In this document: one piece after another, positions 10,570 to 21,618 of the stretch
Position numbering within the stretch: position 1 is the stretch's first letter
Layout: each line of letters starts with the position of its first letter
NCBI RefSeq assembly: GCF_027942865.1
Contig: NC_134508.1
Location: forward strand, 39,057,466 to 39,121,465
Reading direction: 5' to 3'
Origin: Odontesthes bonariensis
Lineage: Eukaryota > Chordata > Actinopteri > Atheriniformes > Atherinopsidae
DNA: 64,000 nt
The notes under the pieces: generated by a model
What the model was told of the DNA's origin: nothing
Databases searched by the model: none
The model's input: the letters and a program-made list of their open reading frames with translations, nothing else
Program-made: the position numbers and the translations under genes

Positions 10570-11606
10570 CTGGAAAAAAATTTAAATGAGAGTGGAATTA
10601 ATAAAAATCAAACGTAAGTCACTGTAACATCAAGCAAGGAAGGAGAATCAGTAAAAAAAAAAAGAAGTTACTTACACACAATTTCGTCATTATCAGCATG
10701 GTGTAAATCTGGACAAAAAAGAGGTGACGGCCTCGTTGTGAGGAGAGTTTAGCCTGTGAAAACAAATTATACAGTTAAGATCGGTAACTATTAACGTGTC
10801 CATTTCCTTATACAGAAGAATGAAAGCATATTATTTAAATCTTACCCTTGCTCCGGATCGCAGCGCCTAGTATTGGTCTCCGAGTTGTGAAGTCGGCGTA
10901 CGGCTTCCTGTAAATTACAAGACAAAAAAAATACACTTTAATAAAGAAACTTACACTGCTTCTGTTGTTCTTTTGCAAGGCTACTAGGCTACTTTTAGCT
11001 TGGTCTATAATAGGCAACCAACAGTTTCTTGTGGTCGGTCTGGCTGGAAGTTGGTCGCGTTCAACCAGAGGAGTTGAGGCGGGAGAGCTAAATGCGAGAC
11101 GCCGTCCAGCCACGGCAGCAAAACCACAGAAACTGGGGATGAAGGTCTGAGAGCTAGCTAGGTACGATAATGTTTGTGTGCTAGTCATGCACGTAGCCGT
11201 GGCCATGACCTCTCACGTGATGAGGAGTAGAAGGCTCGTCGGGCTCCTCCAATCACATGCAAAGTTATTGTTATACGGAAGGCTCGCTCTGGCTCGCGTC
11301 TATAGCCCCTTTCACACTGCAACCCGCTACCTTAAGGCGTTAGCATGGTTGCCGCGTCTGTCACGGCGGTGACGGACCGTGACATCAAAATGACGTTTCA
11401 GGCCTGGCGCTTGCCTTGAAAAGACGGCGCTGCGCGTTGTCGTTCACCAGTCGATTTTTGTAACTTGGCTGCGCCGAGAACAACGAACCAGATGGACCGA
11501 TGTGAGACCGGCTCAGACAGGAGGTGCGTTTGTACAGGCAGCTGTACGAAACTGCAGTGAAACAGCACAGGGAGAACGTAAACTCCCAAAACTGGTGCAC
11601 AGAGAT

Positions 11607-12103
11607 CAGTGATGTGCCAGTTCACAGCTTTTCTGAACTAGTTCAAGTTCAGTTCATACATGCTCAAAGTGAACAGTTCACATTCAAAGTTCACAATTTT
11701 AATTCTGAACTAGTTCAAAGTTCAGTTCATTTTACTTTTTTCGTGAGATATTCAAATAAATACTTTTTTCACACTACGAGCTAGAAATCACTATACACTC
11801 TTTGAAACTGCTCATTGTAGACATTTGCTCATGACACTGCAATTGTGGGTTTCTTACCAGGTGATGAAACTTGCAGCAGTACAGACAAGGTAGACCAGTT
11901 CTATACTTAGTGCAATGAAATCTACCAGCATTTAATTAAAAAAAGAATATATAATATGAAATGCCGTCGGGGTTTTGGTTTGCAAGAGTGTAAAATTGTT
12001 TTAAATGTTCATAAGGAGAATCGGTGTCTGTCTCCGTGCCATCACTTCCACAGCCTTTTTTTTTAAAACTGCAGCGCTTTCTCTCACTCTCGTCATTGGT
12101 CTG

Positions 12104-12154
<51 letters not shown>

Positions 12155-12613
12155 CTCCTCCAGCCCTCCGCGCTCTCGTCGTTGCCTGCTACGCGGCGTT
12201 GCTATGCCTACCCCGCTCTGCTGCAATTCATCACGGGTAACGTCATGCGGAAGCCAGTATGCTATTCAACTATTCTCAGCCGGACACTACGTTGCCCGCA
12301 ATGCATTGCGCTCACAATGTCAAAACCATTTCTGTCTGGTGATACATGATTTAAGCGGCACCAGCGAGAATACAGGAGGGAGGAACTTTCTCTCGTTGCG
12401 TTTCAAAAGAGAAAACAGATGTCACTCAGTTTTCATTGGAAAACAAATTCCAACGTTAATTTATAGTGATGACTACCGTTCATGACACATAATGTGAACT
12501 AATTCACGTTCAAGCTCTTTATTAAAAAATGTGTTGCGTTCAGTTCAACGTTCACGAAAAAAAGAGCGTGTTCAATGAACGCGTTCTTTTGAACTCGTTC
12601 ACGCACAACACTG
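11607..12613. mobile_element. hAT element with perfect 8-bp target duplication
   Basis: The ends are CAGTGATGTGC at 11607 and GCACAACACTG ending at 12613, with many GAACTAGTTCA / GTTCA motifs near both ends. The duplication ACAGAGAT is perfect at 11599-11606 and 12614-12621. The paralogous Harbinger fragment at 60574 carries a single ACAGAGAT at the same place. The interior contains a (CT)n run and no transposase, so the element is non-autonomous. Confidence 0.92.
12102..12153. repeat. (CT)n microsatellite
   Basis: About 22 uninterrupted CT units lie within the hAT element. Confidence 0.95.
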
Positions 12614-13068
12614 ACAGAGATTGGCAGAACTTTGGGGAAAGAGGGATAGTTCTGTAAGAATATGTGGAAGCAGTTACGGGACAGATACATGAAGGCAAAG
12701 AAGAGGGCAGAGACTCTGTTGATGCCGGGGGCTTCAAACCTTCACCTCTATTAACTGAATTAAAAAATTAAAATGATCCGAATACTGCAGCAGTATCATT
12801 AATTACAGTATTCTTGCTCTTGACAGCAGCATTGTTTTCTTCTCCACTTTCGTGGTTGTAGGGTAGCGGTAACCTTCACGTAGCAGCGCCACCTCTGTGA
12901 CGGAGAAAATTGCAACTACTGGTGCATCGACTTGCGCTGCTTGCGCCACTATACATGGTGGGCACGAAATCGTGACGTCATCAACACCGCTCGCGCTAGC
13001 AGACACGGCAACCATGCAAGAGCTTTTAGCGGGTCCAAATTGCACCTTCGACCCGCGCCGAGCAATAG

Positions 13069-13605
13069 CCGCTTTCGGACAGACCGTTCTAAGAAAGTAG
13101 TTATCAGAACTACCCTCCTCGAATTTCGTTCTGATAACTATCCTTCCCCAGCGGAACTGTTTCAGTCTGCATTCGCACATGAGTCGGGACCTGATAGGGA
13201 CTGATGCGCCGCGCGCATCCGTCTGCTTCAGTGACGTGTTAGCCGTTAGCCGTTTAGCGCTACATTCAAACACAAAACAAAACGGTAAAAGTAAGGACAG
13301 TAGAAAAAACACCACCAAGAAGCTAATATGGAGACCGGGGAGGCCACCGTGTTTATGGTCTGCATGAGGGTGATATTAATCATGGACAATGACATCAGGC
13401 GTCTAGAGGCTGGAAAAGCTCACAGAGAGAGTCAGGAGGCGCTCTCCCATCTTTCTCGCCAGCCCTTCCAGCAGCGGTCCATCTTTCACCGTCCCCGAAA
13501 TGTGGCGGTAAATAACGTCCTCTGCTCGGAAGCTGAGGAGCTCGCGGACCTCCTTGTCTCCCCAGTTGGCCATATTAAAAAATGTCTCCAACTTGATGTA
13601 GGCTA
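13069..13605 (-). mobile_element. Second Harbinger-like fragment with a Myb/SANT-like ORF
   Basis: From AGCCGCTTTCGGAC at 13069 onward the sequence matches the reverse complement of the MITE at 21619-22348, until about 13440. It then continues into a minus-strand frame, 13591-13403, beginning MANWGDKEVRELLSF and containing AEDVIYRHISGTVKDG. That is the start of a Myb/SANT-like DNA-binding domain of the kind carried by Harbinger relatives. The MITE at 21619 lacks this coding part, so this is a less deleted relative. Its right terminal repeat was not found. Confidence 0.6.
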
Positions 13606-13952
13606 AAACAGAGTAAAACTTGTCCTCACCTGTCGCTGTTGTTCTGAATCAGCTGTCCATTCTGTCTTTTAAACTCCTCACGTCACGCCCACGTCCGACC
13701 CCCGTCAATTGCTTTCACACCAAACTTGGCTTGGCAAAAAGACTAGGGTCCGACGCGGGTCGAAAGGCGAGTCGAGTTGACACTCCAGCCCGGGTATTCA
13801 GCGGACACGCTAAATTTGCGAATTAAACGCGGGTTATTCGTCAGTGTGAAAGGGGCTTATGATATAAAAAAAGGTGTGCCTGTGAAACTCTTGTTTGTTG
13901 AAAGATGGAAGTCCCAAGACGGAAGGAAAGACCTCGGTGCTTCTGTGAACAT

Positions 13953-14391
13953 TGTTATGGTAAATTTGATGTCTGCTAACCTTTTGTCTCTTAGATGACA
14001 CCTTGTTGTAAATCCAATATCTGCAGACCATTCGTCTCTTGATTAACACATAGACAATAATCATTTAAATGACCATTGTCTCCGGATTCTGCATCTCCCC
14101 AAAGTGCGAGACTTTCCCCCAGGAGGTGTGGCAAGGAGACAGAAGAAGAAATACACACCTGAAAGAACAAAGCCCCTTCCTCTTGTATAAATGCTTTTGA
14201 TTCCCCTTGTTCTGGGTCTTTTCTCACCATGAACGCTGACTGGTGAGGACTGACCTCTTTTGCAGAAGAAAATAAACACGTGGCCGGCCGGCTGGCAGAA
14301 ACATTGAAAGTCTCTATTTCACTTCTCATCAGATGTAATAGGAAGGTAAGCAAAATCTTAATCGGGAGTGAAGACAGAATTTCCACGACAG
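13953..14391 (+). repeat. 5' LTR of the endogenous retrovirus
   Basis: It begins TGTTATGG and ends CCACGACA. A TATA-like TGTATAAATGC occurs at about 14183 and AATAAA at 14271, consistent with promoter and poly(A) signals of an LTR. The downstream GTTTTGGCG may begin the primer-binding site, but I cannot assign the tRNA. Confidence 0.8.
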
Positions 14392-14671
14392 TTTTGGCGT
14401 TGTCTCGGGAGGATTCACGCGCAATCGTTCGGGGCAAGACACGGGAAGCGATTGGCCGTCCTGGATTATATCATTCAGCCTCCGAACGTCTGTTTAGTTT
14501 TTAAGACGAGAGGGCTAATCGTGTATTTGTCCTGAATCGTTGCCGCTGAAATCCCACGGACATAATTCAGCGAAAAACCATCTGGTGAGTACTGAAATAT
14601 TGACTTCTAAATTATTATTTCAAATTTGGGTTTTAGCATTTCCATTTCTCATGATCTTAGCAGGTGGCAAA

Positions 14672-14915
14672 GTTTTTTGCTGCTTGTGAACTTAAGAAAA
14701 CGAAGCAGAGGGACGTTAAATGTTGTAAATGTTTGTCTAATGTAGTTTTTTGCTGCTTGTGAACTTAAGAAAACGAAGCAGAGGGACGTTAAATGTTGTA
14801 AATGTTTGTCTAATGTAGTTTTTTGCTGCTTGTGAACTTAAGAAAACGAAGCCGGAGTGAATGTGTTTGTAATGTAGTTTTTTACTGCTTGGGAACTTAA
14901 GAAGAACGAAGCAGG
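14672..14915. repeat. Leader tandem repeats, 73-bp unit, four copies
   Basis: Units starting GTTTTTTGCTGCTTGTG occur at 14672, 14745 and 14818, and a diverged one at 14877 (spacing 73, 73, 59). Each unit contains an imperfect stem CTGCTT ... AAGCAG around GTGAACTTAAGAAAACG. The array sits between the 5' LTR and the gag-like frame, where packaging or translation signals usually lie. Confidence 0.88.
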
Positions 14916-14969
14916 AGAATAATCAGTCGTAAGACGCTTCCTAGTTGGGTTGGGAAGCAAGGGTCCCCG

Positions 14970-15335
14970 TTGAGGGAGCGCGGCCTCCGGGGAGGGCCAC
15001 TTGTTGACGTTATGAGAAAGAAATGTGAGGGAATAAGGTTAAAATATCAAAATGTTTGGGTTCCCAATAGGGGGTCCTTTAGTTTAAAAGACATATCAAA
15101 GTTAAAAGAAAAACTGAAGAAAAGGGAACGGGAAATAATAAGACAGAACAAAATTCAAAGAGATTGTTTACAAAGGTGGAGGACAGAGGCAGAGATACGA
15201 GGTGAGAGATATACACAGATACCGATTCCATTTACATGCGAAGGAGTTGAAACCAATGGCGGCTGCATTCTAATCTCAACGCACCAACTCCTTCACACAC
15301 CTCGTCTACCACACCCTGAACATGACTTTTGCTAA
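14970..15335 (+). pseudogene. gag-like N-terminal ORF fragment
   Basis: A 121-codon frame follows the leader repeats. Its middle is very basic and heptad-like (KLKEKLKKREREIIRQNK), suggesting a coiled coil, followed by a QIPIPFTCEG segment. Position suggests gag. No zinc knuckle is present and the frame ends before the solo LTR. The assignment is by position only. Confidence 0.4.
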
Positions 15336-15541
15336 CCAACGGAAATTGCAAACTTTAACATGCTTCTGAGTTTTGTTTCAGCCAAGAGAAGCAAACGACT
15401 TTAAGACACCAGAGGACCTGGAATGCATTCCTTATGTGCCACCTGGTGAATCATATGAGGAAGGATGGTTAAAGGAGAGGTTTGATAAACTCGCATTGAA
15501 ACACATTTATTGGACACAACATAAATGTGCTCTAGTAGTCT

Positions 15542-15939
15542 TGTAGCGGCCATATGCCTTGTCATGTGTTTTTTGTAATAGCTTTATTTTGACGTTCACT
15601 GCGGTGTGTCACGTGAGGGTAGCGTATCAATTTGTTTTGTATTTAGGCACCTGTGCACCTGTGCACCTGTTTACTGGCTGGGAGAGGGGCAGGCATGGGA
15701 GAGCACAATTTTTGTTGACCGCATCACTAGATGGAAACATTGCTCTCTTTACGCACTATAGCACTTTAACTCTCACCGGCTGCGCACTGCACGGTGGCGG
15801 TTTTAGATAGGCGTTTTAACTTTTTTATTTGAGCTTTTAACAACTAATAAAGGACATCAAAGAAGAGACAAGTGTTTGCGCGTCAGCCATTGAACTCCCA
15901 CGAAAGCCTCTCGGTGGCACTTAGCTTGTAGCCACCACA
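15542..15939 (+). mobile_element. Solo LTR nested in the endogenous retrovirus
   Basis: The element begins TGTAGCGGCC and ends GCCACCACA (TG...CA ends), 398 bp long, flanked by a perfect 5-bp duplication AGTCT (15537-15541 and 15940-15944). An AATAAA signal lies at about 15845. No internal retroelement sequence is present, so this is the product of LTR-LTR recombination of a later insertion. The 5-bp duplication fits Gypsy- or Pao-type elements. Confidence 0.88.
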
Positions 15940-15944
15940 AGTCT

Positions 15945-17540
15945 CATTCAGGCCCACACATTCCACTAGAAAAACACACATCAGATAGTTGGGAAGATTT
16001 AAGCCCCGTTATGAAATCATGTAAGCGTGCAGCCGATTAGCAAGAAAATCTTATCAATCTCGTTCATTTTTCTCACCTACACTGCAGTGGTACAAGAAAG
16101 AAAGAAAGAAAAAAAAATGAAAAAGTGATATCTTTGTGCACACCCAAAGGAAAATCCAGCTGGTAACTAAAAGCACTTCTAAAAAACTTTTGTTGTTTGT
16201 CCAAAGAAAACACTGTACTCAAACAGCCTTACAGGAGGTCTCCAAGTCACTGTGGACTGTCGGTAAGTATGATGTTCTTCAAAGTTTGTGAAAATGTTGT
16301 CATCACTCCAAAATCAGACTTTAAACTTTGTAATTCAGTTAAACAAGAAGTCATCGATTCTTTGAGTCTCTTAAGACAGCAGGAGGCGTGTTGTTCAGGG
16401 GCTGCAAACAGCACACAAGGCCATAAATTCACACGTCTGTTTCAAGAATACTGTGAAAGCCAATGAAGCGCTCAGACAGTCTTGCATCCTTTGTTTTCTC
16501 TCCAGACACTACTTCGTTACAATATGCTGATGACCTAAAGATTTGCATCCCACTTTGCAGGTCTATTCTGATGTAACTCTCCTGGTCCCGTGCTGTGTCC
16601 AGAATTTCACTTGAACAAAAGACTTCCCAGCTCTTCACAGCATGATGGCTACAATACAACATAATGCTTTTAGATAATCTGATGACATTTTTTTTCCATC
16701 ATGACAAAAATTTCAGGAAATGCAGGCGAGGATGCCGCTGGCTGCAAACAGAGCGACATTCCAACACACTGCCACTGATTTGTATCAATTCCTGTTACCT
16801 TTCCCAACTTTCTTACAGCAACACAGCCCTTCGCCACACCACAGGAAAGGTGCAGTGCCACACTAAAGGAAGCTGTGTGGTGTGGACCTGACGATAAATC
16901 TTTCCTGCCTAAACATTTCTTTCCTCACTTTGCATAACTGACACATGGGTTGAACCATGTGTCAAAAGGGGGGAATAATGCCATAACCCAACACTGTTTT
17001 CACTAAAGGATTTTCAGATTTTCTTCAAGTTTCGTCAATCATGAATGGTTTGTGCAACGCATAACAGGTAAAACAAAACGATCACACCCACTCACCCACC
17101 ACAGACAAACCATTTGAACACCTGATGATAGATTTAATAATTGCTTAGTAATAGATCGACATGTGGTCGAACTGAATTGAAGTATTCCCAGCACAATACC
17201 AAAAGAGGCTCTGCTAACAGAGATTATTCCCAGCTCACTTTGTCAATTCTGCAATAACCCAAATTAATACATTTCTTGCTATTAACCTCAAACAACATTG
17301 TTTATAACACCCTGCCAGAAAATGACACTCTAAAATAAAGTTAGCGTAGTGTTGTGAGGAAACAGGACAGCCATGGACAAAAGCCTATTGTCCTTATGCA
17401 TATTAGAATAAGGAAAACATCTAACATTCACATGAGACCCTTTGCAATTCTTTTACACACTGAGTCTGTAACCAGGCCACTCCATTCCACTCACACAAGG
17501 AAAAATGTTACAATATTGCAAAAACTTATTCTGTCTCTCT
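15945..17540. other. Uncoded interior of the endogenous retrovirus
   Basis: No frame longer than about 90 codons and no recognisable RT, RNase H or env motif was found. A 10-bp inverted repeat TGACACATGG / CCATGTGTCA lies at about 16939-16964, directly before a purine tract AAAAGGGGGG, which may be an old polypurine tract. The rest appears to be scrambled or decayed interior. Confidence 0.4.
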
Positions 17541-17552
17541 GTGTCAGCAGGT

Positions 17553-17930
17553 AAAATCAACATCAGCTTCCACATCACGCCATGACTTCCAGCCTGACGA
17601 CTGGGTGATGGTGGAGGGCCTGAGAAGGAAGCACCGGCATTTCAAATGGTAACGAGATCCATTCCAGGGCCTTCTGATGACGCATACCGCTGTGAAGATT
17701 ACAGAGAACGACACGGGTTCATGCCAACCACTGAAAGAAGATCCCTCAGCCAACGGAGGAGCCAAGCTGCCAACCGGAACGACAAGGAGGAACACACGCA
17801 GAGGATGAACAACACGAGGACAAATGGTGCAAGGACGCACAGACGCCGAGGAAGATGGATGACATCAGGAACGAACGGTGCAAAGACGCACAGACGCCAG
17901 AGAGGACGACGCAAGGAATCAACTCAATAA
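17553..17930 (+). pseudogene. Integrase C-terminal remnant of the endogenous retrovirus
   Basis: A short frame carries QPDDWVMVEGLRRKHRHFKW, then after a stop RDPFQGLLMTHTAVKITEN. The PGDWV..K.LRRK, GPFQVLL and TAVK pattern is the SH3-like integrase C-terminal region of gammaretrovirus-like fish elements. It continues into arginine-rich repeats (TNGARTHRRRGR, TNGAKTHRRQRG). A stop (17652) and frame breaks disable it; the catalytic core is absent. Confidence 0.6.
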
Positions 17931-18183
17931 ACGCCAACTAGACGTGTTTCAACAAACTACACCATTTTTCTTTAAGGTTGTTTTGTTTTCTGTTAGTGAT
18001 TAGTTCTACTCAATTGAAAGAAAGTGGTTGATGATTTCTAATTTTTATCTTTTTAAAATTCTATTTCAAAATTGTTTTCCTTCAGTTTTTACATTATTTC
18101 ATTTGTTTTAAATTCTTTTTAGTTTTCATTTTATTTTTAGGGTTGTTTTCTATCAAATGATTAATTTAATCACAAGAGGGGAG

Positions 18184-18541
18184 TGTTATGGTAAATTTGA
18201 TGTCTGCTAACCTTTTGTCTCTTAGATGACACCTTGTTGTAAATCCAATATCTGCAGACCATTCGTCTCTTGATTAACACATAGACAATATTCATTTAAA
18301 TGACCATTGTCTCCGGATTCTGCATCTCCCCAAAGTGCGAGATTTTCCCCAAGGGGTGTGGCAAGGAGACAGTTGAAGAAATACACACCTGAAAGAACAA
18401 AGCCCCTTCCTCTTGTATAAATGCTTTTGATTCCCCGGCCGGCCGGCAGAAACATTGAAAGTCTCTATTTCACTTCTCATCAGATGTAATAGGAAGGTAA
18501 GCAAAATCTTAAAAGGGAGTTAAGACAGAATTTCCACGACA
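18184..18541 (+). repeat. 3' LTR of the endogenous retrovirus
   Basis: It is nearly identical to the 5' LTR over its first 250 and last 100 bases. Relative to the 5' copy about 80 bases are missing at 18437 (TTGATTCCCC joins directly to GGCCGGCC). Confidence 0.82.
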
Positions 18542-18729
18542 ACATTGCAACTATGAACTCTCTCATTCATAGTTTTATGACCACAGAAGGCGCTATTTCA
18601 AAAATGGAGTTTGGGAGAGAAAATCCAAAAGCATTCATTAATATTGTGGATGGTAATACATCCACTGTGCATTTAAGTAAGACCAAAGAAAAGGTCACTG
18701 TAGTCATGCCACTATGCACAGTGGTTGAG

Positions 18730-18980
18730 CTCTAGGATGACAGGGACAACAAGAAAGCAGACATTCCCAGCTGCACTCCCCCTCCAGGCAATTGCATTCC
18801 CACCCATAGCGTCTTATTCTTATGTGTAGCCTTAATTCTATTCTTACTGTTCTGTATTTTTTATTCTTTTTTGTGTTATTGTTGAGTATTGTACTTTGAG
18901 AGCAAAGATTAACCAGAGTCAAATTCCTTGCTTGTTCACGCCAACCTGGCCAAAAAAGCTAATTCTGATTCTGATTTTGT
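18730..18980 (+). mobile_element. LINE 3' tail with (TCTGAT)n end
   Basis: The sequence ends GCCAAAAAAGCTAATTCTGATTCTGATT, very like the 3' ends of fish CR1/L2-type LINEs, which terminate in short TCTGAT repeats rather than poly(A). No coding part remains. Its target is the sequence after the retroviral insertion. Confidence 0.6.
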
Positions 18981-19433
18981 GTATCTTTTTTTACATAACA
19001 TTTGCCATTGCTAATGACATACACAGTAGTTAATCTAGCATACTTTCATTAAATAAATCAATTCAAGCTAAAATGTAAGAGTCTATAATTAGGCTATACT
19101 TAGCCTGATCTATTTGTACCAGAGATTTTACCTTTTAGAAAAATCTCACCTGCAACCCTGATTTGCATTTGTATAGCCTCCCCTAGAATTAGGAGCAGGG
19201 GGGTAATAGGGGGATGACTGCCAAGCCAGGCCTACGTCAACTTCCGGCAAATTCACGGCAGTTTTCTGCATTGCCTGCAAATTGCCGTAAACCGCCGTAA
19301 ACCTGAAATTTCACGACAATCTACACTGCCACATACTGACGAAAATCCCACTTTTCATGCAGTGTGATAAAACATAAAACTAAAAACATGGGGAAAATCC
19401 CATGGGCGTGACACATTCATCTATATCATGGGT

Positions 19434-20616
19434 CTCCAACGCGTCGCTCGCGAGCTACCAGTAGCTCACCGCCCCTTTCCAAGTAGCTCGCCAAAGGGCC
19501 AATGAATCATACATTAATTTGAAAACTTGATTGTTCTCTCGGCAAATCTACTTAAATTTGTGTCCAATCAAAATTCACAGTGTCCTTCCAACACTCCCAA
19601 TAGTTATTTGCCAGTCAGTGGTGATGTGAGAAGGTAGCCTAGAAATCTAGACGCCCTTAGCGACCGCAAATTGAATTTGCTCCCGGGCTGTGTAGTCACT
19701 TGTGGTCGTTTTGCGAGGCTGAAAATTGAAACTTAATCGGGCCAATCAAATCGTGAGGAGCGGGGTCGGAGGCCGGGCTACCTAGTGACGACAGAGGTGC
19801 TACGTTTCAGTGAGAGGTAAACAATGGCTGCGCCCAGCGAACAGTCTTTCGAGTTGGCTGACATATGTAAATGAGAAAATTAACCACCTGAACCTACAGT
19901 TACAAGGCAAAGGTAAAAATATATGTGACATGATCAGTGCTGTCAAGGCGTTCAGTGCAAAACTGTCATTGTACATTCAGCAAGTGAAAAGCAGAAGATT
20001 TCAGCACTTCCCCTCTATCTCAAAGATGCTGGACAGTCACACAGGTGCAGCCAGCGTTTTAAATGTGTCCAAGTATTGTGACCTCTTATCAAGCCTTGGA
20101 CAGGAGTTTGCTGACAGATTCAGTGACTTTGAGAAACTTGAGCCCTGTGTGACATTTATGGCCAACCCTTTCATGAATGTGGACATAAGTGAGATTTCAG
20201 GACAGATGGCTGAACTTTTCTGTGTCGATCCTGAGGAAATGGAAATGGAGGTTATAAACCTTCCAAACAATGTGCAGTTAAAGTCTCAGCAGCATTCACA
20301 GCATTTCCGGAGCTTGGTAGAGCCATATGATTATGAAAATCTTCACCAAGCAGCTCTGAAAATGTCTGCTTTGTTTGGGTCTGCATACCTCTGTGAGTCA
20401 GCTTTTTCTGACATGAATGTCCTGAAATCAAAGCTCAGAACGAGACTGACTGATGAACATTTAAATGACTCCATAAGAGTGAACTTAAGTGGATACAATC
20501 CAGCATACACCTCTCTTGTTGACTCCTTGCAGTGTCAGTCATCTCACTCGCTAAAAAATGCTGAACTTCTGAACACATTCACACTCACACACCTTCACTG
20601 CTCAATATTGAACTGA
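19434..20616 (+). pseudogene. hAT transposase C-terminal part (GTF2IRD2/ZBED-like)
   Basis: A terminal repeat-like start, TGGGTCTCCAACGCGTCGCT, lies at about 19436. The coding remnant from about 19850 to the stop at 20614 reads INHLNLQLQGKGKNICDM, AVKAFSAKLSLYIQQVK, and near the end LFGSAYLCESAFSDMN and LKSKLRTRLTDEHLNDSIR. The last part is the hAT C-terminal dimerisation region. The BED finger and the DDE catalytic half are missing, and an unrelated GC-rich interspersed block (about 19630-19805) precedes the frame. The right terminal repeat was not found. It is a truncated copy. Confidence 0.78.
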
Positions 20617-21294
20617 ACTCAATGGTTTTTATTGTGAATGCAATTTTTATTCTTTATTTTTGATGTTTTAATACAGAATGTGAGATGTGGACAGTAACAT
20701 ATTGTAAATGTTCAGGAAAATAAGGCTTATTGAGTTTGTTTGTTCAAAATGAGCGATGATAATAAATGTTACAAAACATGTAAACAAGACTTGTTAATAC
20801 TGTAAATATAAGTAGAAGTAGAACTGAAACATGTTATAAAGGGTTAAAAGAAGGTGGATTCTGAGATGAAAAAAAATCTATGCCCTGAAATCTTTCTCTC
20901 ACAGACAGAGTTTTAAACAAGTTTTGAAAAAAGGTCAGATCCACATGTACGTGTATTTGTTCAAAGAATCGCTTTCAGTAATTCTGTCTCTGCTTACAAC
21001 AACAATGGATTCAAAATCAATCAGCCAAGATGTCGCTGAAGTATCGATTCATTAAAGGTTTAGGAATGAAAGTCCTATTTTACAATTTCTCCATTTTCAA
21101 AACTTAAAAACTAATAATTAGAAATATAACGATTTCTTTTGATACTTGATACTTTGATATCAATACCACTGACGTCCTGAAATCTGTCCTCAGTTTTCGA
21201 CCTCTGTTGTGTATTTGGGTCATTATCCATCTCTACAGTATAAAATCATCAGTTTAGCAGCATTTGCTGACTCGAAGAAGAATGTGCTGCTCTT

Positions 21295-21366
21295 GACTGG
21301 ACTGGCAATATGTCCAGGGTGCACCCTGCCTTATGCCCAATGACAGCTGGTGGGCTCCAGCCTATG
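21295..21366 (-). repeat. Fragment of the common fish interspersed repeat
   Basis: The text GGACTGGCAATATGTCCAGG and CAATGACAGCTGGTGGGCTC matches the complement of the repeat at 26390-26460 (CCTGGACAGGCCACCAGTCC). It is a short reverse-oriented piece. Confidence 0.6.
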
Positions 21367-21618
21367 AATTTGAATTAAATTTACACTTGTTTGGCCATAA
21401 TTCATAAAAACATTACTTCTTTTTCAGTGCAACGACAGCTGGAGTGTCTTATTTTTTTTTTTGGAGCTGTACATAGTTCAAAGGGATTGAGCTGTGAGGA
21501 CTTGTTGGCAGTTTGCAGTCCTCAAAGGGTGTATGTTGATCCAGAAGGTTGTCTTGTTTTCATAGGAGGAAGTTTAGCAATCAGAGCAGACTTGGCCTGT
21601 GCAAAGAGGAGCAATAAT

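Larger units (their letters stand above)
11492..12722 (+). pseudogene. MADF/Myb-like DNA-binding ORF of a Harbinger element, split by hAT
   Basis: The reading frame gives EVRLYRQLYETAVKQHR and NVNSQNWC before the hAT element, and IGRTLGKEG, MWKQLRDRYMKAKKRAE after it. The pattern (tryptophan and aromatic repeats, WK.LRDRY.K..K) is that of MADF domains, which Harbinger elements encode as a second protein to help bind ends and import the transposase. A frame break near 11520, a stop after GKEG and the 1-kb insertion make it dead. A second copy without the hAT element lies at 60172-60813. Confidence 0.65.
11304..13857. mobile_element. Composite Harbinger-type element with nested insertions
   Basis: The ends are AGCCCCTTTCACACTG (11304) and its complement CAGTGTGAAAGGGGCT (to 13857), flanked by a 3-bp TAT duplication at 11301-11303 and 13858-13860. 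Inside is a second inverted pair around GCATGGTTGCCGCGTCTG (about 11344) and its complement (about 13000). Between these lie a MADF-like coding remnant, a hAT insertion and a segment shared with the MITE at 21619. The 3-bp duplication, the CACTG ends and the Myb/MADF-type accessory ORFs point to PIF/Harbinger. Confidence 0.75.
13953..18541 (+). mobile_element. Degenerate endogenous retrovirus / LTR element
   Basis: Two long terminal repeats, 13953-14391 and 18184-18541, share TGTTATGGTAAATTTGATG at the start and CCACGACA at the end. They are flanked by ACAT (13949-13952 and 18542-18545). The 3' copy is shorter by a deletion near 18437. A purine-rich tract (CAAGAGGGGAG) sits just before the 3' LTR. 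The interior holds a repeat-bearing leader, a gag-like frame and an integrase C-terminal remnant. Most of pol is absent and no clear env is seen. It is a broken old copy, described only. Confidence 0.82.
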
